The notes: generated by a model not told the origin, from the letters alone. Positions 19,445 through 31,072 are shown, counted from the first letter of the stretch. The stretch is 64,000 nucleotides of DNA from Ectopseudomonas mendocina (GCF_007049795.1 NZ_SCFY01000008.1:62001-126000), one strand, 5' to 3'. Numbers and translations are program-made.

Positions 19445-20107
19445 ATGACCGAATGGAGCATCATCTGGGAGGCGCGCGACGCCTTCCTCAACGGCGCACT
19501 CAACACGCTGATTCTGTTCGTCCTGTCGGTGTTGGCGGCCTTCGTCATCGGCTGCTTCAGCGTCTACCTGCTGGAGGGCCGCAACTGGCTGTCGACCCTG
19601 CTGCGCGGGGCGATCAACCTGATGCGCATGCTGCCCTTTCTGGTGCTGGCCTACCTGCTCTACTACGGCCTGCCGGCGCTCGGCATCAAGCCCAGCGCCT
19701 GGGGCGCGGGGCTGGTGGCGCTGGCCATCTATCACGCGGCGTACTTCGCCGAGATCCTGCGCGGTGCGCGCCTGGTGCTGCCGCTCGGCCAGGTCGAGGC
19801 GGCCAAGGCCCATGGCTTTCGCCCCGCTCGCCTGTACTGGCGGATCATCCTGCCGCAACTGGTGATCCGCACCCGTCCGCTGCTCGGCAACCAGTTGATC
19901 TACGCACTCAAGGACACCGCCTTTCTCACCATCATCACCGTGCAGGAACTGACCGCTGCGGCCAATTCGGTGCAAGCCACCTACTTCATTCCCAGCGAGG
20001 CGTTCATCGTGGTCATCGCCCTGTACTGGCTCATCAGCATCTGCCTGGAACTGGCGCTCAAATGGGCGAGCCGGTTCGGCGCCAAACGAGGTTTCGAACA
20101 TGCCTGA
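19445..20107 (+). CDS. Amino acid ABC transporter permease, second subunit
   Basis: A 220-residue member of the HisM/GlnP family with about five hydrophobic segments and the EAA loop GQVEAAKAHGFRPARLYWRI. It overlaps the ATPase gene by 8 bases, indicating coupled translation. It pairs with the preceding permease; substrate is set by the upstream binding protein. Confidence 0.88.
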   Translation: MTEWSIIWEARDAFLNGALNTLILFVLSVLAAFVIGCFSVYLLEGRNWLSTLLRGAINLMRMLPFLVLAYLLYYGLPALGIKPSAWGAGLVALAIYHAAYFAEILRGARLVLPLGQVEAAKAHGFRPARLYWRIILPQLVIRTRPLLGNQLIYALKDTAFLTIITVQELTAAANSVQATYFIPSEAFIVVIALYWLISICLELALKWASRFGAKRGFEHA

Positions 20108-20858
20108 CGTACCCGCGGTACAGATCGACAATCTGTCCAAGAGCTTCGACGGTGTCGAGGTGCTACGCGATATCTCGCTGACCGTGAACAAGGGCGAGGT
20201 GGTCAGCGTGCTGGGCTCCTCCGGCTCGGGCAAATCCACCCTGCTGCGCTGCATCAACTGGCTCGAAGAGCCGGATCGCGGCAGCATTCATATCGCTGGC
20301 CAGCGCATCGGCGTCGACACCCAGGGCAAGCGCATGAACAACCGCGACCTGGCAGCGATCCGCGCCCGCACCGGGATGGTGTTCCAGAGTTTCAACCTGT
20401 GGCCGCACCTGAACGTGCTGCAGAACGTCATGGAAGCACCGATGCAGGTGAAGAAGATGCGCAGGGACGAGGCCCGCGCCATCGCCCAGACGCTGCTGGA
20501 AAAAGTCGGCATGGAACAGAAGGCCGAGGCCTTTCCCTACACCCTCTCCGGTGGGCAGAAACAGCGCGTGGCGATAGCCCGTGCCCTGGCCATGAGCCCG
20601 GAGGTGATCCTGTTCGACGAGCCGACCTCGGCACTCGACCCGGAGCGTGTCGGTGAAGTGCTGACAGTGATGAAGAACCTCTCCAGCGAGGGCTACACCA
20701 TGATCGTGGTCACCCACGAAATGGAATTCGCCCGTGCGGTGTCGGATCAGGTGGTATTCCTGGAAAAGGGCCTGCTGATCGAGAAATCCGCGCCGGAGAA
20801 GTTCTTCACCAACCCGGAAACCGAACGCGTGCGCAAGTTCCTCGAACTGTCCGCATGA
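20100..20858 (+). CDS. Amino acid ABC transporter ATP-binding protein
   Basis: A 252-residue ATPase of the GlnQ/HisP family. Walker A GSSGSGKST is near residue 38, the Q-loop is TGMVFQSFNLWPH, the signature is LSGGQKQR, and Walker B with D-loop is VILFDEPTSALDPE. H-loop VVTHEMEFA is present. It is the last gene of the importer operon. The ATG overlaps the permease gene. Confidence 0.92.
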   Translation: MPDVPAVQIDNLSKSFDGVEVLRDISLTVNKGEVVSVLGSSGSGKSTLLRCINWLEEPDRGSIHIAGQRIGVDTQGKRMNNRDLAAIRARTGMVFQSFNLWPHLNVLQNVMEAPMQVKKMRRDEARAIAQTLLEKVGMEQKAEAFPYTLSGGQKQRVAIARALAMSPEVILFDEPTSALDPERVGEVLTVMKNLSSEGYTMIVVTHEMEFARAVSDQVVFLEKGLLIEKSAPEKFFTNPETERVRKFLELSA

Positions 20859-20948
20859 ATCCGCAGCCAGCTGTGGAGCGCGGCCTTTAGGCCAGGGTTT
20901 TACACTGGCGCACCGCAGCAAAAGGACTGCTCCAGCTGCGCCCGATAG

Positions 20949-21755
<807 letters not shown>

Positions 21756-21768
21756 AGGACGCCACTCA

Positions 21769-21789
21769 GTAGGGCGGGTGCAACCCGCC
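21769..21789. repeat. REP element (GTAGGGCGGGTG family)
   Basis: Single copy of the hairpin family linked to the RAYT gene, between the convergent SDR and TauE/SafE genes. Confidence 0.8.
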
Positions 21790-21819
21790 AGACCAACCGT
21801 GTCTGGTGATGCCCCAGCC

Positions 21820-22533
21820 CTACGCGCACAACACCCGCAACAGACTCCCCAGCGACAACAGCACCAGCAACCCTCCGATCAGCACCCGCAACGACAACGG
21901 CTGCCAGCGCGGATGCAGCCACTGGCCGAGCAGGTTACCGGCCAGCGCCGGCAATGCCAGCTCCAGCGCTAGCCGCCACAGCGCGCCGTTCAGCACACCC
22001 GCAAGCCCCAACCCGATCAGCGCAGCGCTACTGCTGGCGAGGAAGAACAGCACCGCCGTGCCGCGTAACTGGCGTGTATCGAGGCCACTGCGCAACAGGT
22101 AGATCATCAATGGCGGGCCGCCGGCCGAGGCCAGGGTGGTCGCCAGACCGGATGCCAGTCCTGCCAACCAGGCCATGCCCTGGCCCACCGGCGTGGCAAC
22201 GGACGGACGCCACAACACCAGCAAGCCACCGCATAAACAGAGCACCGCCACCAGCGGTGCCATGATGTGGACCGGCAGCCACAGCAACAACCAGGCGCCC
22301 AGCGGCACGGCCAGCAGCATGCCTATCAGCAGGCGCCCCAGCACACGCCCATGAACGGCACGCAACGCCGCCGGCCATAACGTCACGCTGCAGGCCACAT
22401 CGAGAATCAGCGCCACTGGCACCGCTTCCGCGGGCGGCAGTCGCAGCATCAGCCCGAGCGCCATCAACATGGCGAAACCGAAGCCGCTGTAGCCGCGCAC
22501 CAACCCGGCGGTAAAGGCGATAAAAGTGAACAT
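21820..22533 (-). CDS. TauE/SafE family sulfite/anion permease
   Basis: A 237-residue protein, almost entirely hydrophobic (seven to eight helices), with the family pattern [15 protein letters not shown] at the N-terminus and a second half beginning [19 protein letters not shown], showing the usual inverted-repeat design. Members export sulfite, sulfoacetate or related anions. The ATG at 22533 is preferred to a long upstream extension. It is divergent from ureD with 178 bases between them. Function in this setting is unknown. Confidence 0.82.
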   Translation of the reverse strand: MFTFIAFTAGLVRGYSGFGFAMLMALGLMLRLPPAEAVPVALILDVACSVTLWPAALRAVHGRVLGRLLIGMLLAVPLGAWLLLWLPVHIMAPLVAVLCLCGGLLVLWRPSVATPVGQGMAWLAGLASGLATTLASAGGPPLMIYLLRSGLDTRQLRGTAVLFFLASSSAALIGLGLAGVLNGALWRLALELALPALAGNLLGQWLHPRWQPLSLRVLIGGLLVLLSLGSLLRVLCA

Positions 22534-22638
22534 AAGCGCTCCGCACGAATCGACGCCCCACTCTAGAGCCGGCCAGGCACGAGAAGGCAGAGCCAGATAC
22601 GGCAGTGCGACTGGCCACCGTCGCAGACAGCGTAATGC

Positions 22639-22670
22639 GCACCGAATTGGTTCAGGGCACGCCTCTTGCT
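22639..22670 (+). promoter_or_regulatory. Sigma-54 promoter of ureDABC with adjacent NtrC-like box
   Basis: GGCACGCCTCTTGCT (22656-22670) has GG and GC exactly 10 bases apart and matches the RpoN consensus from -24 to -12 nearly perfectly. GCACCGAATTGGTTC (22639-22653), one base off GCACC-N5-GGTGC, sits just upstream. The start site would be near 22681, about 31 bases before ureD. Confidence 0.7.
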
Positions 22671-22711
22671 TGCCCACTCGGTCAACTATCCTGCGGAACC
22701 GCTGCCTCGAC

Positions 22712-23548
22712 ATGAATCTGCCTGCCGCCCTGTTCACGCCAAGCTGGCCTGCCGAGCTGGAGCTGGCCTACGCGCGCCACGGCGAACGCACCACACCAGT
22801 GCAAAGACGCCACCTAGGCCCACTAAGAGTGCAGAAGCACCTGTATGCCGAAGGGCCGGAAGTCTGCCAGCACATCATCGTTCACCCGCCCGGCGGCATT
22901 GCCGGCGGCGACGTTCTGGATATCTCGGCTCACGCTGGCGAAAACACCTGGGTGCAGCTCACCAGCCCAGGCGCGGCCAAGTGGTATCGCGCGGCCGGTG
23001 TCGCTCGGCAGGATCTGCGCCTGCGCCTCGACGCCGGCGCCACCCTGGAATGGCTGCCGCAGGAAACCATCATCTATGCCGGTGCCCAGGCCGAACTGCA
23101 CACGCAGATCGACCTGCACGGCGATGCTCGTCTGTTCTACTGGGACATCGTCGCCCTCGGCCGCCCCGCCGCCGACGAGCGCTTTGCCAGCGGCCACTTC
23201 CAGGCCGCGCTGGATGTCCGCCGCGATGGCAAGCTGCTCTGGCACGAGCGCCAGCGCGTGAGCGGCGGCGATGGCCTGCTCGACTCACCCATCGGCCTCG
23301 ACGGCCAGCCGGTGTTCGCCACCCTGCTGATCAGCGCCGATGTAGACAGTGATTTACTGGAACGCTGCCGGGAGCTGAAGATCGACGGCGTACGCGGTGA
23401 CCTCAGCCAGATTTCAGGCCTGCTTGTAGCGCGCTGCCTGGCCAGTGAAGCACTCAAGGCACGTGCCTGGTTGATCGAGCTCTGGCGCCTGCTGCGCCCG
23501 GCGTTGCTGGGGCGTGAAGCACGCCCACCCCGTATCTGGAGCACATGA
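22712..23548 (+). CDS. ureD: Urease accessory protein UreD
   Basis: A 278-residue chaperone (UreH in other systems) that binds the apo-urease UreABC and recruits UreF and UreG for nickel insertion. Characteristic motifs are [27 protein letters not shown] near residue 40-65 and the [10 protein letters not shown] segment near 88. The ATG at 22712 lies 31 bases after the predicted sigma-54 start. ureA follows after an 82-base gap with a small hairpin. The partner genes ureE, ureF and ureG are at 51-53 kb. Confidence 0.95.
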   Translation: MNLPAALFTPSWPAELELAYARHGERTTPVQRRHLGPLRVQKHLYAEGPEVCQHIIVHPPGGIAGGDVLDISAHAGENTWVQLTSPGAAKWYRAAGVARQDLRLRLDAGATLEWLPQETIIYAGAQAELHTQIDLHGDARLFYWDIVALGRPAADERFASGHFQAALDVRRDGKLLWHERQRVSGGDGLLDSPIGLDGQPVFATLLISADVDSDLLERCRELKIDGVRGDLSQISGLLVARCLASEALKARAWLIELWRLLRPALLGREARPPRIWST

Positions 23549-23549
23549 C

Positions 23550-23575
23550 GGCGGATGTAAAAAGCGACATCCGCC
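23550..23575. repeat. Hairpin between ureD and ureA
   Basis: GGCGGATGT pairs with ACATCCGCC around an 8-base loop. No T run follows, so it is more likely an mRNA stability or attenuation hairpin, or a REP remnant, than a terminator. Confidence 0.5.
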
Positions 23576-23630
23576 CTCCCCCACGACGCATTCCGGCGAT
23601 GCCAGGCATACGCCCCAATGGAGTAACACG

Positions 23631-23933
23631 ATGGATCTGAGTCCACGCGAGAAAGACAAGCTGCTGATCTTCACCGCCGGCCTGGTGGCCGAGCGCCGCC
23701 TGGCGCGCGGGGTCAAGCTGAATTACCCGGAAGCCATGGCCTATATCTCTGCCGCCCTGCTCGAAGGCGCACGCGACGGCCAAACGGTCGCCGAATTGAT
23801 GCACTTCGGCACCACCCTGCTGAGCCGCGATCAGGTGATGGAGGGCGTACCGGAGATGATCCCGGAGATCCAGATCGAAGCCACCTTCCCTGACGGCACC
23901 AAGCTGGTGACCGTGCATCAGCCGATTGCTTAA
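23631..23933 (+). CDS. ureA: Urease gamma subunit UreA
   Basis: The 100-residue small subunit of the (UreABC)3 enzyme that hydrolyses urea to ammonia and carbamate. Begins [20 protein letters not shown] and includes [20 protein letters not shown], both diagnostic. GGAG precedes the ATG. The GNAT gene starts three bases after its stop. Confidence 0.97.
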   Translation: MDLSPREKDKLLIFTAGLVAERRLARGVKLNYPEAMAYISAALLEGARDGQTVAELMHFGTTLLSRDQVMEGVPEMIPEIQIEATFPDGTKLVTVHQPIA

Positions 23934-23936
23934 GTC

Positions 23937-24437
23937 ATGACCTATTCGATTCAAGACGCCGGTGAGGCCGACCTGCCCGGCATCCTCGCCATCTACAACG
24001 ACGCCGTGCAGCACACAACGGCAATCTGGAACGAGACCCTGGTGGATCTCGACAACCGCCGCGCCTGGCTGGCCGAGCGCAGTGCAGCGGGTTTTCCCGT
24101 ACTGGTCGCCCATGACGCCGCCGGCGAGGTAGTCGGCTACGCCAGCTACGGCACCTGGCGCACCATCGAAGGCTTCCGTCAGACCGTCGAGCACTCGGTC
24201 TACGTGCGTGCCGACCAACGCGGCCAAGGCCTAGGCCCAGCGCTGATGCAGGCGCTGATCGAGCGCGCCCGCGCCGCCAACCTGCACGTCATGGTCGCCG
24301 CCATCGAGTCGGAAAATGCCGCCTCGATTCGCCTGCACCAACGCCTCGGCTTCGTCACCACCGGGCAGATGCCCCAGGTCGGCCGCAAGTTCGGCCGCTG
24401 GCTGGATCTGACTTTCATGCAACTGATTCTGGAGTGA
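23937..24437 (+). CDS. GNAT acetyltransferase, phosphinothricin/methionine sulfoximine type
   Basis: A 166-residue GNAT protein with the acetyl-CoA loop [19 protein letters not shown] near residue 88 and the C-terminal [17 protein letters not shown] segment. It resembles P. aeruginosa PA4866, which as I recall acetylates methionine sulfoximine and sulfone, glutamine-synthetase inhibitors. The gene lies between ureA and ureB, spaced 3 and 7 bases, so it belongs to the urease transcript. Protecting glutamine synthetase would fit a nitrogen operon; that role is inference. Confidence 0.85.
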   Translation: MTYSIQDAGEADLPGILAIYNDAVQHTTAIWNETLVDLDNRRAWLAERSAAGFPVLVAHDAAGEVVGYASYGTWRTIEGFRQTVEHSVYVRADQRGQGLGPALMQALIERARAANLHVMVAAIESENAASIRLHQRLGFVTTGQMPQVGRKFGRWLDLTFMQLILE

Positions 24438-24444
24438 GCACCCC

Positions 24445-24753
24445 ATGATTCCCGGCCAATACCAGATTGCCGACGGCGAGATCGAGCTCAACGCCGGTCG
24501 CCGCACCCTGACCCTGTCCGTGGCCAACAGTGGCGACCGGCCGATCCAGGTCGGCTCGCACTACCACTTCTTCGAAACCAACGACGCCCTGCTGTTCGAC
24601 CGCGCCAGTACTCGCGGTATGCGCCTGAATATCCCGGCCGGCACTGCCGTACGTTTCGAACCGGGGCAGAGCCGTGACGTGGAGCTGGTCGATCTGGCCG
24701 GCGCACGCCGGGTGTTCGGCTTCGCCGGCCGGGTGATGGGCGACCTGGATTGA
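24445..24753 (+). CDS. ureB: Urease beta subunit UreB
   Basis: A 102-residue structural subunit. It starts [19 protein letters not shown] and contains the diagnostic [18 protein letters not shown] segment and [13 protein letters not shown]. It is separate from UreA, as in most gammaproteobacteria. A GTAG-headed inverted repeat separates it from ureC. Confidence 0.97.
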   Translation: MIPGQYQIADGEIELNAGRRTLTLSVANSGDRPIQVGSHYHFFETNDALLFDRASTRGMRLNIPAGTAVRFEPGQSRDVELVDLAGARRVFGFAGRVMGDLD

Positions 24754-24763
24754 GGTGACGCTT

Positions 24764-24815
24764 GTAGGAGCGGCTTTAGCCGCGATAACGGCTTCGCGGC
24801 TAAAGCCGCTCCTAC
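24764..24815. repeat. GTAGGAGCGGC inverted repeat between ureB and ureC
   Basis: GTAGGAGCGGCTTTAGCCGC faces its inverted copy GCGGCTAAAGCCGCTCCTAC around a 12-base centre. This is the classic Pseudomonas REP type, here inside the urease operon between subunit genes. Confidence 0.85.
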
Positions 24816-24886
24816 AGAAGAGCCGCAGCGCCTCATCCCCTGACAGACAAACACGCGCCAGCCTTCGCGCCACAAGGGAAGCGAAT

Positions 24887-26587
<1,701 letters not shown>

Positions 26588-26610
26588 CATCCCTGGCTGA
26601 AACGACAAAT

Positions 26611-26682
26611 GGCGGGTTTCACCCGCCCTACGGGTAGGTGATTGATCATCTGCGCAAACCTGTAGGGCGGGTGCAACCCGCC
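26611..26682. repeat. REP pair on the ureC side of the RAYT gene
   Basis: An inverted copy ending CCCGCCCTAC (26611-26631) and a direct copy starting GTAGGGCGGGTG (26662-26682), 30 bases apart, lie just past the stop of the transposase gene. Confidence 0.85.
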
Positions 26683-26697
26683 AATTCATTCACCGGT

Positions 26698-27243
26698 TCA
26701 CTCCCCGACACCCAGCTCATCAAGGCTCGCATCCCCTCCCCAATCGATGGGGTAAACGCCCTGCTTCACCCAGCGGTGAAACGACGACCAGGGCCAATCC
26801 TGCACACGCGTCACCAACCCATGCTTGAGCGGGTTGCCATGCAGGTAATCAAAATGCCGGGCGTAGTCGCACTCATCGCGGATCAGGTGTTCCCAGAAGC
26901 GTTGCTGCCAAAGCGTGCCCTGCCCCTTTGCCTGACGACGCTCGCTCAGCAGATCGGCACGTAGGTAAGTCTTACCGCACGCATGGGTGACATGCCGCTT
27001 GATCAGTCGCCAGCGATTGGAGAAATCCATGTCATCGGGCGGTAAACGCCAAATGGCATGCAGGTGATCCGGCAACAATACCCAGGCGTCGATGACGAAG
27101 GGCTGGGTCAGGCGTACCACCTGGATCGCCTCGCGCAAAGCCTGGCGAATATCGGGATGGGTGAGGATTGGCTGGCGCCGCTCGCTGACCAAGGTGAAGA
27201 AATAGATGCCACCAGCAATGGCGGCGCGACGGTAGTCGGGCAT
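26698..27243 (-). CDS. REP-associated tyrosine transposase (RAYT)
   Basis: A 181-residue Y1-type HUH nuclease domestically linked to REP sequences. The metal-binding HUH motif is H60-L-H62 in LLPDHLHAIW; the catalytic tyrosine is Y133 in DYLHGNPLKHG; WQQRFWEHLIRDE (112-124) is the RAYT-specific motif. RAYTs bind and cut REP hairpins next to a GTAG tetranucleotide. Here the gene is enclosed by four REP copies of one family (two each side), and further copies lie elsewhere in the window. Intact, with no frameshift. The ATG at 27243 is preferred over upstream in-frame codons within the REP. Confidence 0.93.
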   Translation of the reverse strand: MPDYRRAAIAGGIYFFTLVSERRQPILTHPDIRQALREAIQVVRLTQPFVIDAWVLLPDHLHAIWRLPPDDMDFSNRWRLIKRHVTHACGKTYLRADLLSERRQAKGQGTLWQQRFWEHLIRDECDYARHFDYLHGNPLKHGLVTRVQDWPWSSFHRWVKQGVYPIDWGGDASLDELGVGE

Positions 27244-27273
27244 GGCAACGTCCTTGTTGCAGATGTGATAGGT

Positions 27274-27323
27274 GGCGGGTTTCACCCGCCCTACGGTCAT
27301 GTGTAGGGCGGGTGAAACCCGCC
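27274..27323. repeat. REP pair upstream of the RAYT gene
   Basis: An inverted copy ending CCCGCCCTAC (27274-27294) and a direct copy starting GTAGGGCGGGTG (27303-27323), 8 bases apart. With 26611-26682 they bracket the transposase. Confidence 0.85.
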
Positions 27324-27345
27324 GTTGCCATTGAGGCTAGCCCAT

Positions 27346-27789
27346 TCAGGACGCCTGCTTCATCTCGTCGTAGGCGTTCAGGTAATCACCAGCCAGTTGC
27401 TGCTTCTCCTTGTCGCGAAGCAGCTTGCCGGCCATCTGGAAGAAGGTGTGCTCCTCCTCCTTGAGGTGATGTTCGACCTTTTCCGCAAGGGCCTTGGCTT
27501 GCGCCAGCCAGCTGGGGCTGCTGGGGTCAGTTTCTTCCAGGTCCTCGATCATTTCGTCCATCTGGTGATGCTCGGCAATCGCGTGGCGCGACAGGTCGAC
27601 GCCTGCGTCCTGCTGCATCAGGGGAATGTAGAAATGGCGTTCTTCGGCCACCGAATGCACAGCCAGTTCCTGCTTGAGCTGAGAGAACAAGGCGTGGCGC
27701 TCGGCGCTGTCGCCTTGGGTAGCGATCAGTTTCTGCGCCAGTTCGCGCTGGATGTCGTGGCTGATGCGTAAGGCTTCGAAAATCGTCAT
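27346..27789 (-). CDS. Hemerythrin domain protein
   Basis: A 147-residue four-helix hemerythrin-like protein. Candidate diiron ligands are the first-helix His (RISHDIQ), HSVAEERHFY, AEHHQMDEMI and KVEHHLKEEEHTFF. Single-domain bacterial hemerythrins bind oxygen or take part in iron, NO or redox sensing. No companion sensor domain is present. It is followed on the same strand by a DksA-like gene further upstream, but they are probably separate units. Confidence 0.85.
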   Translation of the reverse strand: MTIFEALRISHDIQRELAQKLIATQGDSAERHALFSQLKQELAVHSVAEERHFYIPLMQQDAGVDLSRHAIAEHHQMDEMIEDLEETDPSSPSWLAQAKALAEKVEHHLKEEEHTFFQMAGKLLRDKEKQQLAGDYLNAYDEMKQAS

Positions 27790-27864
27790 GCAAGCACCTC
27801 TTCCTGAGTCACGGTCGTAGTAGCACTAGACCAGCAGGAGGCGAATAGGTGCCGTACCGCTTGC

Positions 27865-28131
27865 TCAGCGCAACTGACTGTCCTTGCTGCCACGACGGTT
27901 ATAGGCGCTGAACGCCGCGCTCTCACGGTCGTGCTCGGCCTGGCAGTTCACGCACAAGCGCACACCAGGAATTGCCTGGCGACGGGCCTCGGGTATCACC
28001 GCGTCGCACTCTTCGCAATGATGCAGGCTCTCGCCTTTCGGCAGTTGGCTGCGAGCACGCGCGACGGCGTCCTCGATGCTGCTGTCGATCTGTTCCTGCA
28101 CTGCGTCGTCGCTTGCCCAACCACCTGCCAT
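27865..28131 (-). CDS. Small DksA/TraR-type zinc-finger protein
   Basis: An 88-residue protein with a C-terminal C4 zinc finger (HCEECDAVIPEARRQ ... LCVNCQAEHD), similar to E. coli YbiI. Full DksA has a long coiled coil that enters the RNA polymerase channel; here only a short N-terminal helix (about 30 residues) precedes the finger, so a polymerase role is uncertain. The zinc cysteines are complete. Confidence 0.82.
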   Translation of the reverse strand: MAGGWASDDAVQEQIDSSIEDAVARARSQLPKGESLHHCEECDAVIPEARRQAIPGVRLCVNCQAEHDRESAAFSAYNRRGSKDSQLR

Positions 28132-28207
28132 GTTCGACCTCCTCGCACTCTCCGAACAGATATGCGCCCGGAGAATGCGAAGTGCAAGTGCAGCCGGTCG
28201 CGACAGG

Positions 28208-29080
28208 CTACTCGCGGACTTCCATGAACTCCTTGGCCCAAAGGATGTAGTCCTCGGGCATGGTGTACTTGTGGGTCAGCTCGGTGGCATTGAGGTCGCA
28301 CGGCTGCGCACCGCGCTGTTCGCGCAGGCAGTCGTAGGTGGCCTTGATCGCGGCGAAGTAGGCAGCGTGGCCGTTGACCACGATGCGTACGCCGAGGCGC
28401 GCCAGGCGCTGGTTGCCGCGCAGTTCAGGGTTACCGTAGGTGACCAGCATCAGCGGCACCTTCAGGCCTGCGGCGATCTGTTCCAGGTGGGCGAAATCCT
28501 TGATCCCGACCAGGCAGATGCCGTCGGCACCGGCGGCCTCGTAGGCGCGTGTGCGGCGGATCACTTCGTCCACCTCCAGCACGCCGGCATGGGTACGGGC
28601 GATGATCGCCAGATCCGGATCGACGCGGGCTTCCAGTGCAGCGAGGATCTTGCCGACACCTTCCTCGATGGAGATCAGATCAGTGGACTTGCGGCCGAAC
28701 TGGGCCGGCAGCAGGGTATCTTCGATGGTCAGCGCGGCAACACCGGCGCGTTCCAGCTCGACCACGGTGCGCATCACGTTGAGCGCGTTGCCGTAGCCGT
28801 GGTCGGCATCGGCGATTACCGGCAAGCGCGAGACGCGGCCGATACGCGCCGCCTGCTCGACGAATTCGCTCAAAGTGATCAGGGCGAAGTCCGGCGCACC
28901 GAGTACCTGCAGGGAGGCGACGGAGCCGCCAAGAATACCGACCTCGAAGTCGAGATCAGCGGCGATGCGGGCGGACATGGGATCGAAGACCGAAGCAGTG
29001 TGATAGCAGCGGTCGGAAGCCAGCAGGGCACGAAAGGCGCTGCGTAGCTCATGGTGGGATGCACGTTGCAGGATGGGCAT
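28208..29080 (-). CDS. Oxaloacetate decarboxylase, PEP mutase/isocitrate lyase family
   Basis: A 290-residue member close to P. aeruginosa PA4872, which as I recall decarboxylates oxaloacetate to pyruvate using Mg2+. Motifs: [37 protein letters not shown], the metal-site [12 protein letters not shown] near residue 94 and the [12 protein letters not shown] loop near 121. The lack of the isocitrate-lyase KKCGH loop agrees with the decarboxylase branch. The ATG at 29080 is chosen; a longer frame upstream runs into non-coding sequence. Confidence 0.88.
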   Translation of the reverse strand: MPILQRASHHELRSAFRALLASDRCYHTASVFDPMSARIAADLDFEVGILGGSVASLQVLGAPDFALITLSEFVEQAARIGRVSRLPVIADADHGYGNALNVMRTVVELERAGVAALTIEDTLLPAQFGRKSTDLISIEEGVGKILAALEARVDPDLAIIARTHAGVLEVDEVIRRTRAYEAAGADGICLVGIKDFAHLEQIAAGLKVPLMLVTYGNPELRGNQRLARLGVRIVVNGHAAYFAAIKATYDCLREQRGAQPCDLNATELTHKYTMPEDYILWAKEFMEVRE

Positions 29081-29208
29081 GGGGCGTATTCCAAAGTCGG
29101 TTGAATCGCTTTTTTCTCTTTTTAGTAATGGCGTAGACGTGACGAATGCTAGCGCAAGGCACTTGCTGCCAGCTTTCAAACGAAGCGCCGTGGTCGATAA
29201 CCAGCAAA

Positions 29209-30210
29209 TTATCGGCCAGCCAGCTCCGCGGGCAGCGCCGGGAAGAAACCGCCACCGGTCAGCAGGCCGTATGCCATCCATATGGCGACCGCCAAATAGA
29301 ACAGGCGTGGCGCCCAACTCGCCAGCATCTGTTGACTCGCAGCCAGCTGCTGCGCCTGCAGGCGGGCGAAACGCAGCAGCGCCTCACCGGGTCGACCGGT
29401 GGCTTCACCGGTGTTGAGCACGCCGATCAACATGGCTTTGCCGTGAAAGCTCAGCCCATCGAAAGCGCGCAGCAACGACTGTCCAGCCGCAACCCGTGGC
29501 GCCAGGCTGGCGAAATCCCGCCGCAGCCGCGCGCCGCTCACCGCACTGCAGGCGCGCGGCAGGGCGTCGAGCACAGGCATCCCGGCCTCCAGCAGCAGCC
29601 CGAGGCTGTCGCAGAAATTACGGATATCCGCCCGGCGCTGCAGACTGCCCAACACCGGCAGAGCCAGCAGCAAGTCGTCCAAAGGGCCCGGTTGATCGGC
29701 TCGCCGCTGTTGCCAGCGCCGCCACAACGCGCGTGCGCCGAACAGCAATGCCGACAGCCACAAGATCGGCAGCAGCACGGCCGCCAGGTAACCCGCACCA
29801 CTCAGATTCCCCGCGACCAGAGCAGGCAAGGGTTTGACCGCCAGAGCCAGTATCAGCACGCCGGCCGGCAGCAGCAGCCGTGACCTCAGCTCTGCCATAT
29901 GCCGTGCCTGCTCTTCGTAGCGCTGTGCCAATTGTTCGTAGATGTGCGCCAATGCCCCGGCCTCCTGTGCGGCCCGCACCAGGCCACTTTCCAGTGGCGT
30001 GAACACGCCACTCAACTGGCCGGAAGTCGCCAGGTCGCGTCCGCCGCCGACCATCTGCCGCAGGCGCTTAACGGCGGCCTCGTGGCGTGTACCGAGATCC
30101 AGACTGGCCAGCGCGCGGTCGACGGGCACGCCCGCGCGCTCCATCGCGCCAAGGTGAGCGAACAAGCCGGCGCGACTGCGCAGATCGAGGGTGAGATGAC
30201 GACGCGACAT
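29209..30210 (-). CDS. Orphan GspF/PilC-like type II secretion inner-membrane protein
   Basis: A 333-residue protein with the duplicated T2SSF domain: first copy (about 8-125; [39 protein letters not shown]), second copy (about 195-310; [40 protein letters not shown]), with membrane helices after each. GspF/PilC proteins are platforms of type II secretion and type IV pilus machines. No ATPase, secretin or pseudopilin gene lies nearby, so it must work with a system encoded elsewhere or be a relic. The frame is intact. Confidence 0.85.
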   Translation of the reverse strand: MSRRHLTLDLRSRAGLFAHLGAMERAGVPVDRALASLDLGTRHEAAVKRLRQMVGGGRDLATSGQLSGVFTPLESGLVRAAQEAGALAHIYEQLAQRYEEQARHMAELRSRLLLPAGVLILALAVKPLPALVAGNLSGAGYLAAVLLPILWLSALLFGARALWRRWQQRRADQPGPLDDLLLALPVLGSLQRRADIRNFCDSLGLLLEAGMPVLDALPRACSAVSGARLRRDFASLAPRVAAGQSLLRAFDGLSFHGKAMLIGVLNTGEATGRPGEALLRFARLQAQQLAASQQMLASWAPRLFYLAVAIWMAYGLLTGGGFFPALPAELAGR

Positions 30211-30263
30211 GATCGGACTCGGTGGATTGCAGCGCTCAGGTTAACCAGTCGCCACGCGAGGCG

Positions 30264-31022
30264 CTACGGAGCGATGGGCGGCATCGGTGCATGCGGCAAC
30301 CAGCGTTTCAGGATCGCCTCGAGGCTGCCGTCCTCATGCATCTGCAGTAACGCATGCTGCCAACGCACCACGCGCACCACCGATGTCTGCGGGGAAAAGG
30401 CAATGTAGTAGGCCGAGCGCATGAACGGCACGTGCGCGGTAACGTCCTGTGGTTTGAGGTCGACAGCGGCCAACTCGCCAGCCAGGGTCAAATCCTCAGT
30501 GGCGATCAGATTGACCCGGCCATGCTTGAGCATGGTCATCATCTGCTTCGAACTGGGTACGCCATAGAGGTTGGTGAAGCCCTTCGCGCTGAGGGTTTCG
30601 AAGGTGTACCACTGCTTGGGCAACGCCAGAGGTCCGCTGGCAGCGGCTTGCTCCAACGTGTCGATGACGAGGTTGCGGGACTTGAGCGAGTAGAAACTGG
30701 TAGTGCCGACCACAATGGGGCCGACCCACTGGAACCGGTCCTCACGCTCGGCTGTACGCACAGTGGAGAACAGCGCGATATCTTCCTGTTGCTGAGCCAG
30801 GTACAGCGCTCGCGTCCAGGGCATCAGCTCGATCTGTCCAGTGTCGCCGGTACGCGCCAGCAATGCCCTGACCACCTCGACAGCAAGACCGCTCGGTTCG
30901 CCCTCGCGCATGAAGCTCATCGGCGGCGCATCCTCGGTGAGCAGACGCAGCTGTGCCTGTACCGGAGCGCACAGCGCCAGCAGCAGAACCCATAGCCATC
31001 GATCAATACACTTGGCCATCAT
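30264..31022 (-). CDS. Periplasmic amino-acid-binding-like protein (SBP_bac_3), copy 1
   Basis: A 252-residue secreted protein with signal peptide ending CAPVQA-QLRL. The body has LLTEDAPPMSFMREGEPSGL, VEVVRALLARTG and PWTRALYLAQQ, the pattern of the family 3 binding proteins common in pseudomonads without linked permeases. GGGAGG precedes the ATG at 31022. It is a tandem paralogue of the next gene. Ligand and partner unknown; could be a sensor-feeding binding protein instead of a transporter part. Confidence 0.8.
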   Translation of the reverse strand: MMAKCIDRWLWVLLLALCAPVQAQLRLLTEDAPPMSFMREGEPSGLAVEVVRALLARTGDTGQIELMPWTRALYLAQQQEDIALFSTVRTAEREDRFQWVGPIVVGTTSFYSLKSRNLVIDTLEQAAASGPLALPKQWYTFETLSAKGFTNLYGVPSSKQMMTMLKHGRVNLIATEDLTLAGELAAVDLKPQDVTAHVPFMRSAYYIAFSPQTSVVRVVRWQHALLQMHEDGSLEAILKRWLPHAPMPPIAP

Positions 31023-31072
31023 CGCCCCTCCCGCTTGCAGCCTAGCAAGCCGGGGCGCCCCGTGCAGCCGCT

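Noticed and set aside
26588-27345. Classical insertion sequence around the RAYT gene
   Set aside because: No terminal inverted repeats with target duplication; the flanking palindromes are dispersed REP hairpins.
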